From Bryobacteraceae bacterium (GTDB taxonomy: Bacteria; Acidobacteriota; Terriglobia; Bryobacterales; Bryobacteraceae): a DNA stretch of 39,068 nucleotides. The notes beneath the pieces are model-generated. The model had not been told where the DNA came from and ran no database searches. It saw only the letters and a program-made list of their open reading frames with translations. A program made the translations under genes and the position numbers. The stretch lies in assembly GCA_025062235.1 (NCBI GenBank), contig JANXAE010000012.1, positions 1 through 39,068 of the forward strand, in the 5' to 3' direction. Shown here one piece after another: positions 1 through 8,144 of this stretch (the stretch's first letter is position 1; each line of letters begins with the position of its first letter).

Positions 1-2
1 TG

Positions 3-578
3 GCCATGATCATCATGGCCAAGAATCCGGCGGCGCATGGCCTCGAGGGCATCCCCGTGGATCCGCCGATCGAGTACGACACGATCGAGATGACGGCGCC
101 GACCAGCCTGGCGCTGCTGGCGGATCTGATCGCGCGGCCTCTGGCCGAGTTGCGCGAGTTGAATCCAGCCCTGCTCAAGGATCTCGCCCCGGAAGGTTAC
201 TCGTTGCGAGTGCCCAAGGGAACGGCTCCGCAGTTGGCCGCGCTGCTCGAAGGCATCCCGTCGGAGCGGCGCCAGGGCGTCCGCGCGCACCGGGTTGTCG
301 AGGGCGAGACGCTGGCCTCGATCGCCCGGCGGTATCGCGTGGCCGAGAGATCGCTGGCCGCCGTCAATGGCGACCTCGTGGATGGCCTCGAACCCGGCGA
401 CATCGTGCTGGTCCCGGCGGGAACCGGCCTCTCGCCTGGCAAGGCCACGGTGAAGTCTCCAGGTCCGGCGCGCAGAGCCGGCGCCGAGCGCGCAACAGCG
501 CAGAAGAGGGGCGCCGCACGCACCGTGACGGCGCGAAACCAGAGCCATTCGCTGCGCCGTCCCGCCGCGCATCCCTGA
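3..578 (+). CDS. MltD-like lytic transglycosylase, C-terminal part (5' end outside window)
   Basis: The reading frame is already open at the first base, and the first visible residues (AMIIMAKNP) match the end of the SLT catalytic domain of membrane-bound lytic transglycosylase D, where a similar AKNP segment precedes the linker. What remains is a Pro-rich linker (PPIEYDTIEM), one degenerate LysM-like repeat, and a clear LysM repeat starting near HRVVEGETLASIARRYRV and ending in GDIVLVPAG. A basic, low-complexity tail of about 45 residues closes the protein. LysM repeats bind peptidoglycan; the enzyme family cleaves glycan strands to 1,6-anhydro-MurNAc ends in the periplasm. The catalytic glutamate lies upstream and cannot be checked. 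ATGs near base 6 are internal, not starts. Alternative: another SLT plus LysM protein of the same fold. Confidence 0.8.
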   Translation, partial: AMIIMAKNPAAHGLEGIPVDPPIEYDTIEMTAPTSLALLADLIARPLAELRELNPALLKDLAPEGYSLRVPKGTAPQLAALLEGIPSERRQGVRAHRVVEGETLASIARRYRVAERSLAAVNGDLVDGLEPGDIVLVPAGTGLSPGKATVKSPGPARRAGAERATAQKRGAARTVTARNQSHSLRRPAAHP

Positions 579-631
579 TCGAGCCGCGCCTTCCCAGCTC
601 GCACCGCGACCGTCCCCGCCTCGTTTCGCTC

Positions 632-659
632 TTGCTTTCCGCGAAAAAAGCGCTATTCT
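632..659 (+). promoter_or_regulatory. Sigma-70-like promoter of the H1-like gene
   Basis: A -35 element TTGCTT (632-637) is separated by 16 bases from a -10 element TATTCT (654-659). Transcription would start near 666, leaving a leader of about 27 bases that carries the Shine-Dalgarno sequence CAGGAGG (678-684) eight bases before the ATG at 693. Prediction from sequence only. Confidence 0.5.
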
Positions 660-692
660 ATGTGATGACCGAGCACACAGGAGGCTCTGGAA

Positions 693-1142
693 ATGTTTGA
701 TCCCTTCCGGCTCGCACTGGGGGATGACGAGCGGGACGACCTCGATTACGAGGACGAGAGCATCGAATTCGATACCGATCTCGAAGAATGGGGTCCCGAC
801 GAGGACGAAGAGGAGGAGTTCGAGGAGGAGGAAGAGTTCGAGCCAGAATTCAGGACATTCGAGGAGGAGAAAACCGTGCCTGAACCCGAAGCGCCCGAGA
901 GCATCACGCCTGCCGAGACTCCGTCGGAACCTGTCGCAGCCGAGGAATCCGCGGCTGCCCCGGCGGCACCCAAGAAACCCGCGGTGAAGGCTACGCCCAA
1001 GAAAGCGGCCAGAAAGCCGGCCAAGAAGGCCGCCAAGAAGGTGCCGGCCAAGAAAGCAACCAAGAAGGCCGCCAAGAAGGTTACGAAGAAGGCCGCCAAG
1101 AAGACGCCGGCGAAGAAAACGGCGAAGAAGTCGCGCCGGTGA
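693..1142 (+). CDS. Histone H1-like protein with acidic N-terminal half
   Basis: This 149-residue protein is built from two opposite low-complexity halves. Residues 1-60 are strongly acidic, with Glu/Asp runs such as DEDEEEEFEEEEEFEPEF. Residues 61-95 are a Pro/Ala/Glu linker. Residues from about 95 to the end are Lys/Ala/Pro repeats of the form KKAAKK and PAKK, as in histone H1 tails and bacterial H1-like proteins. The lysine-rich half should bind DNA or RNA without sequence specificity. The acidic half could mask it or contact a basic partner; that is inference. The start is well supported by CAGGAGG upstream. It stands alone between a wall hydrolase and a convergent small gene. Fragments of this composition also occur in unrelated proteins, so only a nucleic-acid-binding role is proposed. 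Confidence 0.75.
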   Translation: MFDPFRLALGDDERDDLDYEDESIEFDTDLEEWGPDEDEEEEFEEEEEFEPEFRTFEEEKTVPEPEAPESITPAETPSEPVAAEESAAAPAAPKKPAVKATPKKAARKPAKKAAKKVPAKKATKKAAKKVTKKAAKKTPAKKTAKKSRR

Positions 1143-1175
1143 GCGCCCGCTGTACCGCGCGGCGCTGCGCAGGTC

Positions 1176-1385
1176 TCAGTCGCGGAGCAAGGCCCGGCAG
1201 CGCTGGAACAACTCGAGCAGGGCGTCGGCGTACTCCTCGGCAGAGCGCGGGGGTTTGCCCGTGTAACCGGCGGCGGGCGCAGCCTTGCCATAGCCGGTGG
1301 TGACGGCGATGAACTTCATCAGCTCCAGGGCGATCTCGTCCTTGGAGCGCACGGGAAACACAGCGGCTGTCGTTTCCTGGCTCAT
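1176..1385 (-). CDS. Small conserved-looking protein of unknown function (69 aa)
   Basis: I do not recognise a family. The product is a soluble 69-residue protein with no signal or membrane segment. It has an N-terminal stretch containing KDEIALELMKFIAV, a Gly/Ala/Pro turn region (GYGKAAPAAGYTGKPP) and a C-terminal amphipathic helix ending in LFQRCRALLRD. The ATG at 1385 is preceded by AAGGAGA with a spacing of about nine bases, which decides the start over the much longer open frame that continues upstream antisense to the next gene. It converges on the H1-like gene (33 bases apart) and diverges from the HipA-like kinase gene. Composition with clear helices and few Arg runs argues against a shadow frame. 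Function cannot be inferred from context. Confidence 0.65.
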   Translation of the reverse strand: MSQETTAAVFPVRSKDEIALELMKFIAVTTGYGKAAPAAGYTGKPPRSAEEYADALLELFQRCRALLRD

Positions 1386-1487
1386 CCGTGAACATCTCCT
1401 TTCCTTGGCGGCGCGACCGTGGGGCACGCCGCTCGGCCCTGCGTGGGATCCCTCTGGCAGGACCGACCTTTCGGCTGACGTGAGCAA

Positions 1488-1493
1488 TAGCTT
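1488..1493 (+). promoter_or_regulatory. TANNNT -10 box close to the HipA-like kinase start
   Basis: TAGCTT ends six bases before the in-frame TTG at 1500 and twelve before the ATG at 1506. No Shine-Dalgarno sequence or -35 element is visible. A start at or just before the initiation codon is implied, as at several other genes here. Confidence 0.3.
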
Positions 1494-1505
1494 ACCGCAT
1501 TGGCC

Positions 1506-2324
1506 ATGCCGCTCGAGGCTCGCCGCCTGATCCGCAAGATGCGCGGCGGAGCGCAGTCGCACCTGATCGAAGCCGAGGACGGTCATTTCTACGTCGTCAA
1601 GTTCAGCAACAATCCCCAGCACCGCCGCATCCTCGTCAACGAAATGGTGGCGGGCGTGCTGATGGAATATCTGGGCTTCTCGATCCCAGCGATGCGGATC
1701 ATCTCGATTTCCCGCGAGTTCCTCGAGCGGCATCCCGAAGTGACGATCCAGTTGGGCAGCTACCGCATCCAGCCCGCGCCAGGGTGGCATTGGGGATCTC
1801 GCTATCCCGGGCATCCAGACACGGTGACGGTATACGACTTGCTCCCGGACGCGCTCCTGCGCCGTGTAAGCAATCTGCGGGAATTCGCCGGGGTGCTGGC
1901 GTTCGACAAGTGGATGGGCAACGCCAACGGACGCCAGGCCGTCTTTTTCCGCCGGAGGGAAAGCGCGGACGCAGGGCCGTTCTTCGCGCTCATGATTGAC
2001 CAGGGATTCGTGCTGAACGGGCCGCACTGGGACTTTCCCGACGCGCCACTGCACGGACTCTATCACCGCCCCGCCGTTTACGAGAACGTGACCGGCTGGG
2101 AAAGCTTCCAGCCCTGGCTGGATCGCATCATCCACTGCCCGGAAGAGGTTCTGGACCGCGCGTACAAACAGGTGCCGCTGGAGTGGATCCGGGGCGAGCA
2201 GGAGTTGCTCGAGGCGGTGCTCGAGAAACTGCTGGCGCGCAGGCGCAGGGTGCCCGACCTCATCAGCGAATGCCGCCGGGCCAGGCCGCAATGGTTCCCG
2301 AACTGGCGCACCCCGCCCGGTTAA
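1506..2324 (+). CDS. HipA-like family kinase without HipB
   Basis: The 272-residue product fits the stand-alone HipA-like kinase family rather than full HipA, which is about 440 residues. Kinase-like features are visible: YVVKF with a nucleotide-binding lysine (K32), a conserved Glu in VNEM (E46), a catalytic-loop-like segment FDKWMGNANGRQ (D134, N139/N141), and a metal-binding Asp in MIDQG (D165). The family resembles protein or small-molecule kinases; no substrate is known to me. No HipB-like helix-turn-helix antitoxin gene is adjacent, so a classic toxin-antitoxin role is not supported. The start may be ATG 1506 or TTG 1500. It opens an eleven-gene co-directed run and ends 13 bases before the aminotransferase start. 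Family call is good; activity is inferred. Confidence 0.75.
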   Translation: MPLEARRLIRKMRGGAQSHLIEAEDGHFYVVKFSNNPQHRRILVNEMVAGVLMEYLGFSIPAMRIISISREFLERHPEVTIQLGSYRIQPAPGWHWGSRYPGHPDTVTVYDLLPDALLRRVSNLREFAGVLAFDKWMGNANGRQAVFFRRRESADAGPFFALMIDQGFVLNGPHWDFPDAPLHGLYHRPAVYENVTGWESFQPWLDRIIHCPEEVLDRAYKQVPLEWIRGEQELLEAVLEKLLARRRRVPDLISECRRARPQWFPNWRTPPG

Positions 2325-2327
2325 AAT
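2322..2327 (+). promoter_or_regulatory. -10 box TAAAAT before the aminotransferase gene
   Basis: TAAAAT overlaps the stop codon of the kinase gene and ends ten bases before ATG 2338, so a transcript would begin within a few bases of the start codon. No -35 element is visible. Confidence 0.35.
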
Positions 2328-2337
2328 ATGGGGGTCC

Positions 2338-3195
2338 ATGCACCGCTACGTCCTCCACAACGACGAGATCCGGGAGGCTAGCGCGAAGATCCTTGCGCCC
2401 GGACAGGTCGGCCTGCTGGCGGGTTGGGGCGTCTTCAGCACCCTCCGGGTGCACCGTGGCGTGCTGTTCGCCTACGAACGGCACTTTGCACGAATGCAAC
2501 GGGACGCGGCCGCCCTGCGGGTTCCCTTCCCGCAGGACCCCGATTACCTCCGCACCCGCCTGCACCGGCTCGTGGAAGCCAACGCTGCCCTGGAAGCCAC
2601 GCTGCGCGTCGCCGTGGTGCGCAACGGCGGCGGCGTCTGGCAGGGACCGGTGGACCGTCCGTTCGACCTCATCGGCCTCACCGCCGACCTGACCGACTGG
2701 GGCGACAGCGTCCGGCTCACCGTACAGCCGCAGGCGCGCCATGCCGCCTGCCCGCTCGCCGGCGTGAAAATGCTTTCCTGGGCGCTCAATCTCGCCTGGC
2801 TCGAGCAGGCGCAGGAGCGCGGCTACGACGAGGTGATCCTGCTCAACGAGCGCGACGAAGTCAGCGAGTGCACCTCGGCCAATGTCTTCGCCGTCGTAGG
2901 CGATCGCGTGCAAACGCCGCCGCTGAGCTCCGGTTGCCTGCCTGGCGTCACCCGCGCCCTCCTGCTCGAGGAAATCCGCGTTCCGGGCGTCACGGTGGAA
3001 GAGAAGACGCTGCGGCTGGAGGACCTCCTGAAGGCCGACGAGGTGTTCATCACCTCAAGCACGCGCGACCTCCTGCCCGTGCGCGAGATCGAGGGAGTGA
3101 ACTTGCGGCGGGAGAGCTCCTGCCGCCTGGCTCTGGCCGAAGCCTTCCGGCGCTACCTCGAAGAATACACGGCGGCGCAGCTTGCCTCGCGGTGA
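2338..3195 (+). CDS. Class IV (fold-type IV) PLP aminotransferase
   Basis: The 285-residue protein is of the size of branched-chain aminotransferases, D-amino-acid transaminases and 4-amino-4-deoxychorismate lyases. The PLP lysine is K144 in GVKMLSWAL. The cofactor-binding segment SECTSANVF supplies E177 and N182, and GCLPGVTR near 199-206 is the characteristic phosphate-binding turn. R48 in YERHFARM matches the usual early Arg. These residues show an intact cofactor site but do not separate branched-chain aminotransferase (IlvE) from ADC lyase (PabC). The D-amino-acid deacylase gene two positions downstream makes a D-amino-acid route conceivable, as inference only. The ATG at 2338 is favoured because the open frame begins directly after the upstream stop codon. 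Confidence 0.85.
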   Translation: MHRYVLHNDEIREASAKILAPGQVGLLAGWGVFSTLRVHRGVLFAYERHFARMQRDAAALRVPFPQDPDYLRTRLHRLVEANAALEATLRVAVVRNGGGVWQGPVDRPFDLIGLTADLTDWGDSVRLTVQPQARHAACPLAGVKMLSWALNLAWLEQAQERGYDEVILLNERDEVSECTSANVFAVVGDRVQTPPLSSGCLPGVTRALLLEEIRVPGVTVEEKTLRLEDLLKADEVFITSSTRDLLPVREIEGVNLRRESSCRLALAEAFRRYLEEYTAAQLASR

Positions 3196-3223
3196 GAGCT
3201 CCCCGCCCGGAGCGCGGCGGGAA

Positions 3224-3229
3224 TACACT
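3224..3229 (+). promoter_or_regulatory. -10 box TACACT six bases before a start codon
   Basis: TACACT is followed by exactly six bases and then ATG 3236. A start site about seven bases after the box coincides with the A of the ATG, so the transcript would be leaderless. No Shine-Dalgarno or -35 element is seen. Confidence 0.4.
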
Positions 3230-3235
3230 GCGAAC

Positions 3236-4579
3236 ATGAGCAGCCGGCAAGTGCACGGCGCGCGCCGGAATCTTTCCCGGCGGGAACTGATGCTTGGGCT
3301 GTGCTGCGACGTGGCGCGGAGGCTCCCGGGCGGGGTCCTGCGCATGGCGACCTTTCGCTGCGATGTCACGCCAGCCCCGGGAGAGCCGCTGATCTGGGTT
3401 ACGCCGCTCAGGAGCGTCCTCGATCCGCTCTGGGCGAAAGGCCTCCTCCTCGAGGACGGTCGCCGGCGCTTCGTGCTCTGCGCGATGGACTGGTGCGCGC
3501 TGGGTGGGGCGGCCTATCGCGCCTTAAAGGAGGCGCTGGCCACGGGCGCAGGCACGCTGCCGGACCGAGTCCTCCTGCACACGGTGCACCAGCACGCGGC
3601 GCCCTACGTGGAGGGCGACGCCTGCCGGCTCCTGCGTGAACTGCCCGATCCCCCCTTGATGTTCAGTGAGTCCGGACTCCGGGAGGTGGGTCGCAGGTTG
3701 AGCGAAGCCGTGCGCCAAGCGGCACGCCAGCTGCAACCAGTGGAGGAGGTGGGCACCGCCGAGGTGCGCGTGGAAAGGGTGGCTTCTTCGCGCCGCATCC
3801 GGGATCAGGGCAAACTCGTCGTCCGTTACAGCACAGGGGCCAAGGATCCCTACCAGGCGGCTCTGCCGGAGGGACGCATTGACCCGTGGTTGCGGACCCT
3901 CAGCCTGGCGTCCCGCGGTCGCCCGCTGGCCCGCTTGCACTTCTATGCCACGCATCCGCAGACCTTCTGCTGTGACGGGAGAGCCTCGGCGGACTTCGTG
4001 GGCGAGGCGCGCGAGCGCGTGGAGGGTGAGGAGGGGATTTTCCAGATTTACTTCACCGGCTGTGCCGGGGACGTGACCGTCGGAAAGTACAATGACGGCT
4101 CGGAGCCTGCGCGAAAGGGACTGGCCGATCGCTTGGCGGCAGCCATGCGAGCGGCGGCGGCGGCCACGCACTGGCAGCCGCTCGGGGTGCTGCACTGGCG
4201 AACGCTGCCAGTGCGACTGCCCGCCCGCCGGCCGGAAAAGCCGATAGATCCCGGGGCGAGCGGCGAGGCGCGCTATCGCATGGCTTGCGCGCAAGCCTAC
4301 GCGCGGCGACGGGAGCCGCTATACGTCACCGCTGTCGGGCTAGGACCGGCGCATATCCTTCACCTGCCTGGCGAACCGCTGCTCGAATTCCAGGAGCATG
4401 CCGCGCGACTCGCCAAAGGACGCCTGGTCGCGGTCGCCGGGTACGGGGACATCGCGCCCGGCTACATCTGCCCCGACCGAGTCATGCTGGAGGGTGGCTA
4501 CGAGCCAAGCGCTTCCCACGTTGCGCCCGGCGCCGAGGCGATTCTCAAGCGCGCTATCCGACGCGCGCTCGCCGTATGA
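3236..4579 (+). CDS. Neutral/alkaline ceramidase-fold protein
   Basis: This 447-residue protein resembles the N-terminal domain of neutral ceramidases and the related uncharacterised hydrolases common in Bryobacterales. Matching landmarks are an early TP-x-PGEPL segment, HTVHQHAAPY (a likely metal-binding His pair), HFYATHPQTF (a second His site) and FTGCAGDVTVG. The last corresponds to the nucleophile region GDVSPN of neutral ceramidase, but the nucleophile Ser is replaced by Thr, so hydrolase activity is uncertain. The C-terminal Ig-like domain of true ceramidases is absent. RRNLSRRELML near the start resembles a twin-arginine motif but lacks a convincing hydrophobic stretch. A TTG at 3182 would overlap the previous gene; ATG 3236 is preferred because of the TACACT box. 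Its stop overlaps a possible ATG of the next gene. Confidence 0.65.
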   Translation: MSSRQVHGARRNLSRRELMLGLCCDVARRLPGGVLRMATFRCDVTPAPGEPLIWVTPLRSVLDPLWAKGLLLEDGRRRFVLCAMDWCALGGAAYRALKEALATGAGTLPDRVLLHTVHQHAAPYVEGDACRLLRELPDPPLMFSESGLREVGRRLSEAVRQAARQLQPVEEVGTAEVRVERVASSRRIRDQGKLVVRYSTGAKDPYQAALPEGRIDPWLRTLSLASRGRPLARLHFYATHPQTFCCDGRASADFVGEARERVEGEEGIFQIYFTGCAGDVTVGKYNDGSEPARKGLADRLAAAMRAAAAATHWQPLGVLHWRTLPVRLPARRPEKPIDPGASGEARYRMACAQAYARRREPLYVTAVGLGPAHILHLPGEPLLEFQEHAARLAKGRLVAVAGYGDIAPGYICPDRVMLEGGYEPSASHVAPGAEAILKRAIRRALAV

Positions 4580-4632
4580 AGACGCTGCTAAGCCGTGGCG
4601 GCGGTGCGCTAAACTCGTTGCTGACGCCAATC

Positions 4633-6183
4633 ATGCGATGGCTTGCCCTGTTGCTGGCTTTCGGGCTCGCACCGGCCGCCGATTACGACCTGCTCATCCG
4701 CAACGCGCGCGTGGTGGACGGCACGGGCAACCCGTGGTTTCGCGCCGATGTCGCCGTGCGCGACGGCCGCGTCGCGGCCGTGGGACGCCTCGATCGGGCC
4801 ACCGCTCTGCGGGTCGTGGAGGCCGCAGGCCGCGTTCTCGCCCCGGGATTCATTGATATCCACACCCACATCGAAGGCGGCATCGAGAAGGTGCCCGGGG
4901 CCGACAACTACGTCATGGACGGGGTGACCACGGTGGTGACGGGCAATTGCGGGGGCTCCTGGCAGGACCTCGCAGACGCCTTCGCGCGCCTGATCAAGAA
5001 CGGCATCGGCGTCAACGTCGCCTCCTTCATCGGCCACAACACGGTGAGGCGCCAGGTGATGGGCGCGTCGAACCGCGCGGCGACGCCGGAGGAGCTGGCC
5101 CGGATGCAGGAGCTGGTCGAGAAGGGCATGCGCGACGGCGCACTGGGATTCTCGACGGGGCTGATCTACATCCCCGGAGTCTACGCGCCGGAAGACGAGA
5201 TCCTCGCCCTGGCGCGCGTGGCGGCGCGCTACGGTGGCATATACGCCAGCCACATTCGCGACGAAGGAGCCCGCGCCGCCGAAGCCATCGAGGAAGCCGT
5301 GCGCGTGGGCCGGGAGGCGGGCCTGCCCGTCCAGATCGCACATTTCAAGATTGACAACCGTCGCCTCTGGGGCGCCAGCACACGGACTTTGGCCCTGATC
5401 GAGCAGGCCCGCCGCCAAGGCGTGGACGTCACCGTGGACCAGTACCCCTACGACCGCTCGAGCACCGGCATCACGATCCTGCTGCCGGAGTGGGCGCTGG
5501 CCGACGGCGAGGACAGGATCAAGCAACGGCTGGCCGATCCCGCCACGCGAAAACGCATCGCACGCGAGATGGAGCGGAGGCTGAAGAGCCTCGGGCACAA
5601 GAACTACTCCTACGCCATGGTGGCCTCCTGTGAACACGACCGTTCGCTCGAGGGCAGGACCATCACCGAGATTGCCCGCAACCGCCCGGGACGCGGCCTT
5701 CGTCGGGAGATCGAAACGATCCTCGAGATCGTGGAGAGGGGAGGCGCACAGATGGTCTACCATTCGATGAGCGAGGAGGACGTGGTTCGCATCCTGCGCC
5801 ATCCTTTCACCGCGGTGGCCTCCGACGGCGGCGTGCGCGAGTTCGGCGTCGGCGTCCCGCACCCCCGTTCCTACGGCACGCGGGCGCGCGTGCTGGCCGA
5901 GTACGTGCGAAGACGCGGCCTGCTCAGCCTCGAGGAGGCGGTGCGAAAAATGACCTCCTTGCCCGCGCGCTGCGTCCGCCTGAGGGATCGCGGCCTGGTG
6001 CGGGAGGGCTTCGCCGCCGATCTGGTGCTGTTCGACCCTGATCGCGTGCAGGACAAGGCGACGTTCCGGCAGCCGCATCAGTATTCGGAGGGCTTCGATC
6101 TGGTGCTGGTCAACGGGCAGGCCGTGGTCGAAAACGGCAAGCTCACGGGGGCGCGGCCCGGCCGAATCCTGCGTCGCCAATGA
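4633..6183 (+). CDS. N-acyl-D-amino-acid deacylase (D-aminoacylase family)
   Basis: The enzyme family hydrolyses N-acyl-D-amino acids to a carboxylate and free D-amino acid. This 516-residue copy has the amidohydrolase signature FIDIHTHIEGG (H77, H79), the D-aminoacylase zinc cysteine in TGNCGGS (C106), ASHIRDE and QIAHFK for further His ligands, and VASDGGV for the catalytic/metal Asp. The N-terminus MRWLALLLAFGLAPAA is a good signal peptide, so the enzyme should be exported; this favours ATG 4633 over ATG 4576, which overlaps the upstream stop (ATGA) and would add 19 residues before the signal. A TAAACT box lies 17 bases upstream of 4633. The stop overlaps the ABC-F start by four bases. Substrate range (peptidoglycan-derived or dietary D-residues) is unknown. 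Confidence 0.85.
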   Translation: MRWLALLLAFGLAPAADYDLLIRNARVVDGTGNPWFRADVAVRDGRVAAVGRLDRATALRVVEAAGRVLAPGFIDIHTHIEGGIEKVPGADNYVMDGVTTVVTGNCGGSWQDLADAFARLIKNGIGVNVASFIGHNTVRRQVMGASNRAATPEELARMQELVEKGMRDGALGFSTGLIYIPGVYAPEDEILALARVAARYGGIYASHIRDEGARAAEAIEEAVRVGREAGLPVQIAHFKIDNRRLWGASTRTLALIEQARRQGVDVTVDQYPYDRSSTGITILLPEWALADGEDRIKQRLADPATRKRIAREMERRLKSLGHKNYSYAMVASCEHDRSLEGRTITEIARNRPGRGLRREIETILEIVERGGAQMVYHSMSEEDVVRILRHPFTAVASDGGVREFGVGVPHPRSYGTRARVLAEYVRRRGLLSLEEAVRKMTSLPARCVRLRDRGLVREGFAADLVLFDPDRVQDKATFRQPHQYSEGFDLVLVNGQAVVENGKLTGARPGRILRRQ

Positions 6184-8126
6184 TCCGGCTGGAAGGGGTC
6201 TCGAAGAGCTACGGTCCCAAGGTTCTCTTCGAAGGCGTGGACTGGCTGGTGACGCCGCAGGACCGCATCGGCCTGGTGGGTCCGAACGGCTCGGGGAAGA
6301 CCACGCTGCTGAAGATCCTGGCCGGCTTGGAGTCGCCCGACCAGGGCACGGTCGTTGCGGCCAAGGGCGTGAGCCGGGGCTACCTTCCCCAGGAAGGTCT
6401 CGCACTGGCCGGGCGGACGGTGTTCGAGGAATGCCTCGGCGTCTTCGACGATCTGCGCCAGATGGGCCGGGAGCTGGAAAGCCTCAGCCGGCTCATGGCC
6501 GAGCTCGATCCGGCCGGCGATGCCTACCGGGAGGCAGCCGAGCGTTTCGCGCGCCTCGATGCCGAGTTCCGCCAGCGCGACGGCTACGCAATCGAGGCCC
6601 GCGTCGGCGCGGTGCTGGCGGGCCTTGGCTTCGCCAAGCGGGACTGGGTGCGCCGTACGGAGGAATTCTCCGGCGGCTGGCAGGCCCGCATCGCCCTGGC
6701 CAAGCTGCTGCTGGCTCGTCCCAACCTGTTGCTGCTCGACGAGCCCACCAACCATCTGGACCTGGAGGCCCGGAACTGGTTGGAGGATTATCTGGCCTCG
6801 TATCCGCACGCCTTTGTGCTGGTCTCGCACGACCGCTACTTTCTCGACGTCACCGTGAACCGCATCGTAGAGATCTGGAACCGGCGCCTGCACTTCTACC
6901 CCGGCAATTATTCGCGCTACCTCGAAGCGCGGCGCCAGCGCATCGAACAGTTGGAGGCGGCCGCGCGCCAGCAGCAGGAGCGCATCCGGCAACTGGAGAC
7001 CTTCATCAACCGCTTCCGCTACACGGCCTCCCGAGCGCGCCAGGTCCAGAGCCGCATCAAAGAGCTCGAGAAACTCCAGCGCATCGAAGTGCCGCCGGAG
7101 GAGCCGCAGATCCGCCTGCGCTTCCCCCAGCCCAGGCCGAGCGGGCGCCTGGTGGCCGAGGCGCGCGATCTCGGAAAGAAGTACGGTGACCAAGTCGTCT
7201 TTCGCGGCGTCCACTTCACGATCGAGCGCGGCGACCGCGTCGCTCTGGTGGGACCCAACGGCGCGGGCAAGTCCACGCTCATTCGCATGCTGGCCGGGCT
7301 GGAGCCGCCGAGCGAGGGCGAACTCCGCCTCGGTCACAACGTCGAGCCTGACTACTTCGCGCAGGACCAGTACAAAGAGCTGGATCCCGAGGCCCGATTG
7401 CTCGACGATCTCAGCGCGCTGGCGCCCCGCGCCACTCAGACCGAGCTGCGCACCTTGCTGGGTTGCTTCCTGTTTTCCGAGGACGATGTCTTCAAGCCGA
7501 TCGGCGTGCTTTCGGGCGGCGAGAGGAACCGCTACGCCCTGGCGCGGCTGCTGGTGCGTCCCAGCAATTTCCTGCTGCTCGATGAGCCGACCAATCACCT
7601 GGATCTGCGCGCCAAGGACGTACTGCTCGATGCGCTCCGGCAGTACCAAGGCACGCTGGTCTTCGTCTCGCATGACCGCTATTTCATTGACCGGCTGGCG
7701 ACACGCGTCTTCGAGGTAGGCGGCGGGCGCCTGGAAACCTACCCCGGCAACTACGAGGCGTACCTTTGGCGCAAGCAGCAGGCCGCGCAGGCCGGCGCGG
7801 AGAAAGGCCCCGGTTCCCGCAAGGAGGCCGCCGCCCCCGCGCAGACCGCGCCGGAGGAACCGGCCGCCCCGCGTCCCCGGCGCATCAACCCCTTACGCCT
7901 GCGGCAGATGCGGGAGCGCTTCGAGGAACTCGAGGAAGAGATCGCGCGGTTGGAGGCCGAAATCGCGGAGACCGAACGCGCGCTGGCGGTTTACGTGAGC
8001 GCCGAACAGATGCGTGAGCTCAACGAGCGATGGAAGGCCCAGAAGTCGCGCCTCGAGGCAGCGCTGGCCGAGTGGGAACAACTGGGGCAGGCGGTTGAGC
8101 AGGCGGAAGCGGCGGATGTATATTAG
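6180..8126 (+). CDS. ABC-F family ATPase (Uup/EttA type)
   Basis: Two ABC nucleotide-binding domains sit in one 648-residue chain with no membrane domain, which defines ABC-F proteins acting on ribosomes. Domain 1 has GPNGSGKTT, FSGGWQ and LLLLDEPTNHLDL; domain 2 has GPNGAGKST, LSGGERNR and another DEPTNHLDL. The interdomain linker (about residues 240-310) is the usual charged P-site tRNA interaction motif region. After domain 2 comes an Ala/Pro-rich linker and a C-terminal coiled coil (RERFEELEEEIARLEAEI onward), as in Uup/YdiF-type members. Likely role: translation-factor-like ATPase; antibiotic resistance cannot be claimed. ATG 6180 overlaps the deacylase stop (ATGA), indicating translational coupling. 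Confidence 0.92.
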   Translation: MIRLEGVSKSYGPKVLFEGVDWLVTPQDRIGLVGPNGSGKTTLLKILAGLESPDQGTVVAAKGVSRGYLPQEGLALAGRTVFEECLGVFDDLRQMGRELESLSRLMAELDPAGDAYREAAERFARLDAEFRQRDGYAIEARVGAVLAGLGFAKRDWVRRTEEFSGGWQARIALAKLLLARPNLLLLDEPTNHLDLEARNWLEDYLASYPHAFVLVSHDRYFLDVTVNRIVEIWNRRLHFYPGNYSRYLEARRQRIEQLEAAARQQQERIRQLETFINRFRYTASRARQVQSRIKELEKLQRIEVPPEEPQIRLRFPQPRPSGRLVAEARDLGKKYGDQVVFRGVHFTIERGDRVALVGPNGAGKSTLIRMLAGLEPPSEGELRLGHNVEPDYFAQDQYKELDPEARLLDDLSALAPRATQTELRTLLGCFLFSEDDVFKPIGVLSGGERNRYALARLLVRPSNFLLLDEPTNHLDLRAKDVLLDALRQYQGTLVFVSHDRYFIDRLATRVFEVGGGRLETYPGNYEAYLWRKQQAAQAGAEKGPGSRKEAAAPAQTAPEEPAAPRPRRINPLRLRQMRERFEELEEEIARLEAEIAETERALAVYVSAEQMRELNERWKAQKSRLEAALAEWEQLGQAVEQAEAADVY

Positions 8127-8144
8127 GCAAAGAAAAGGCGAAGC

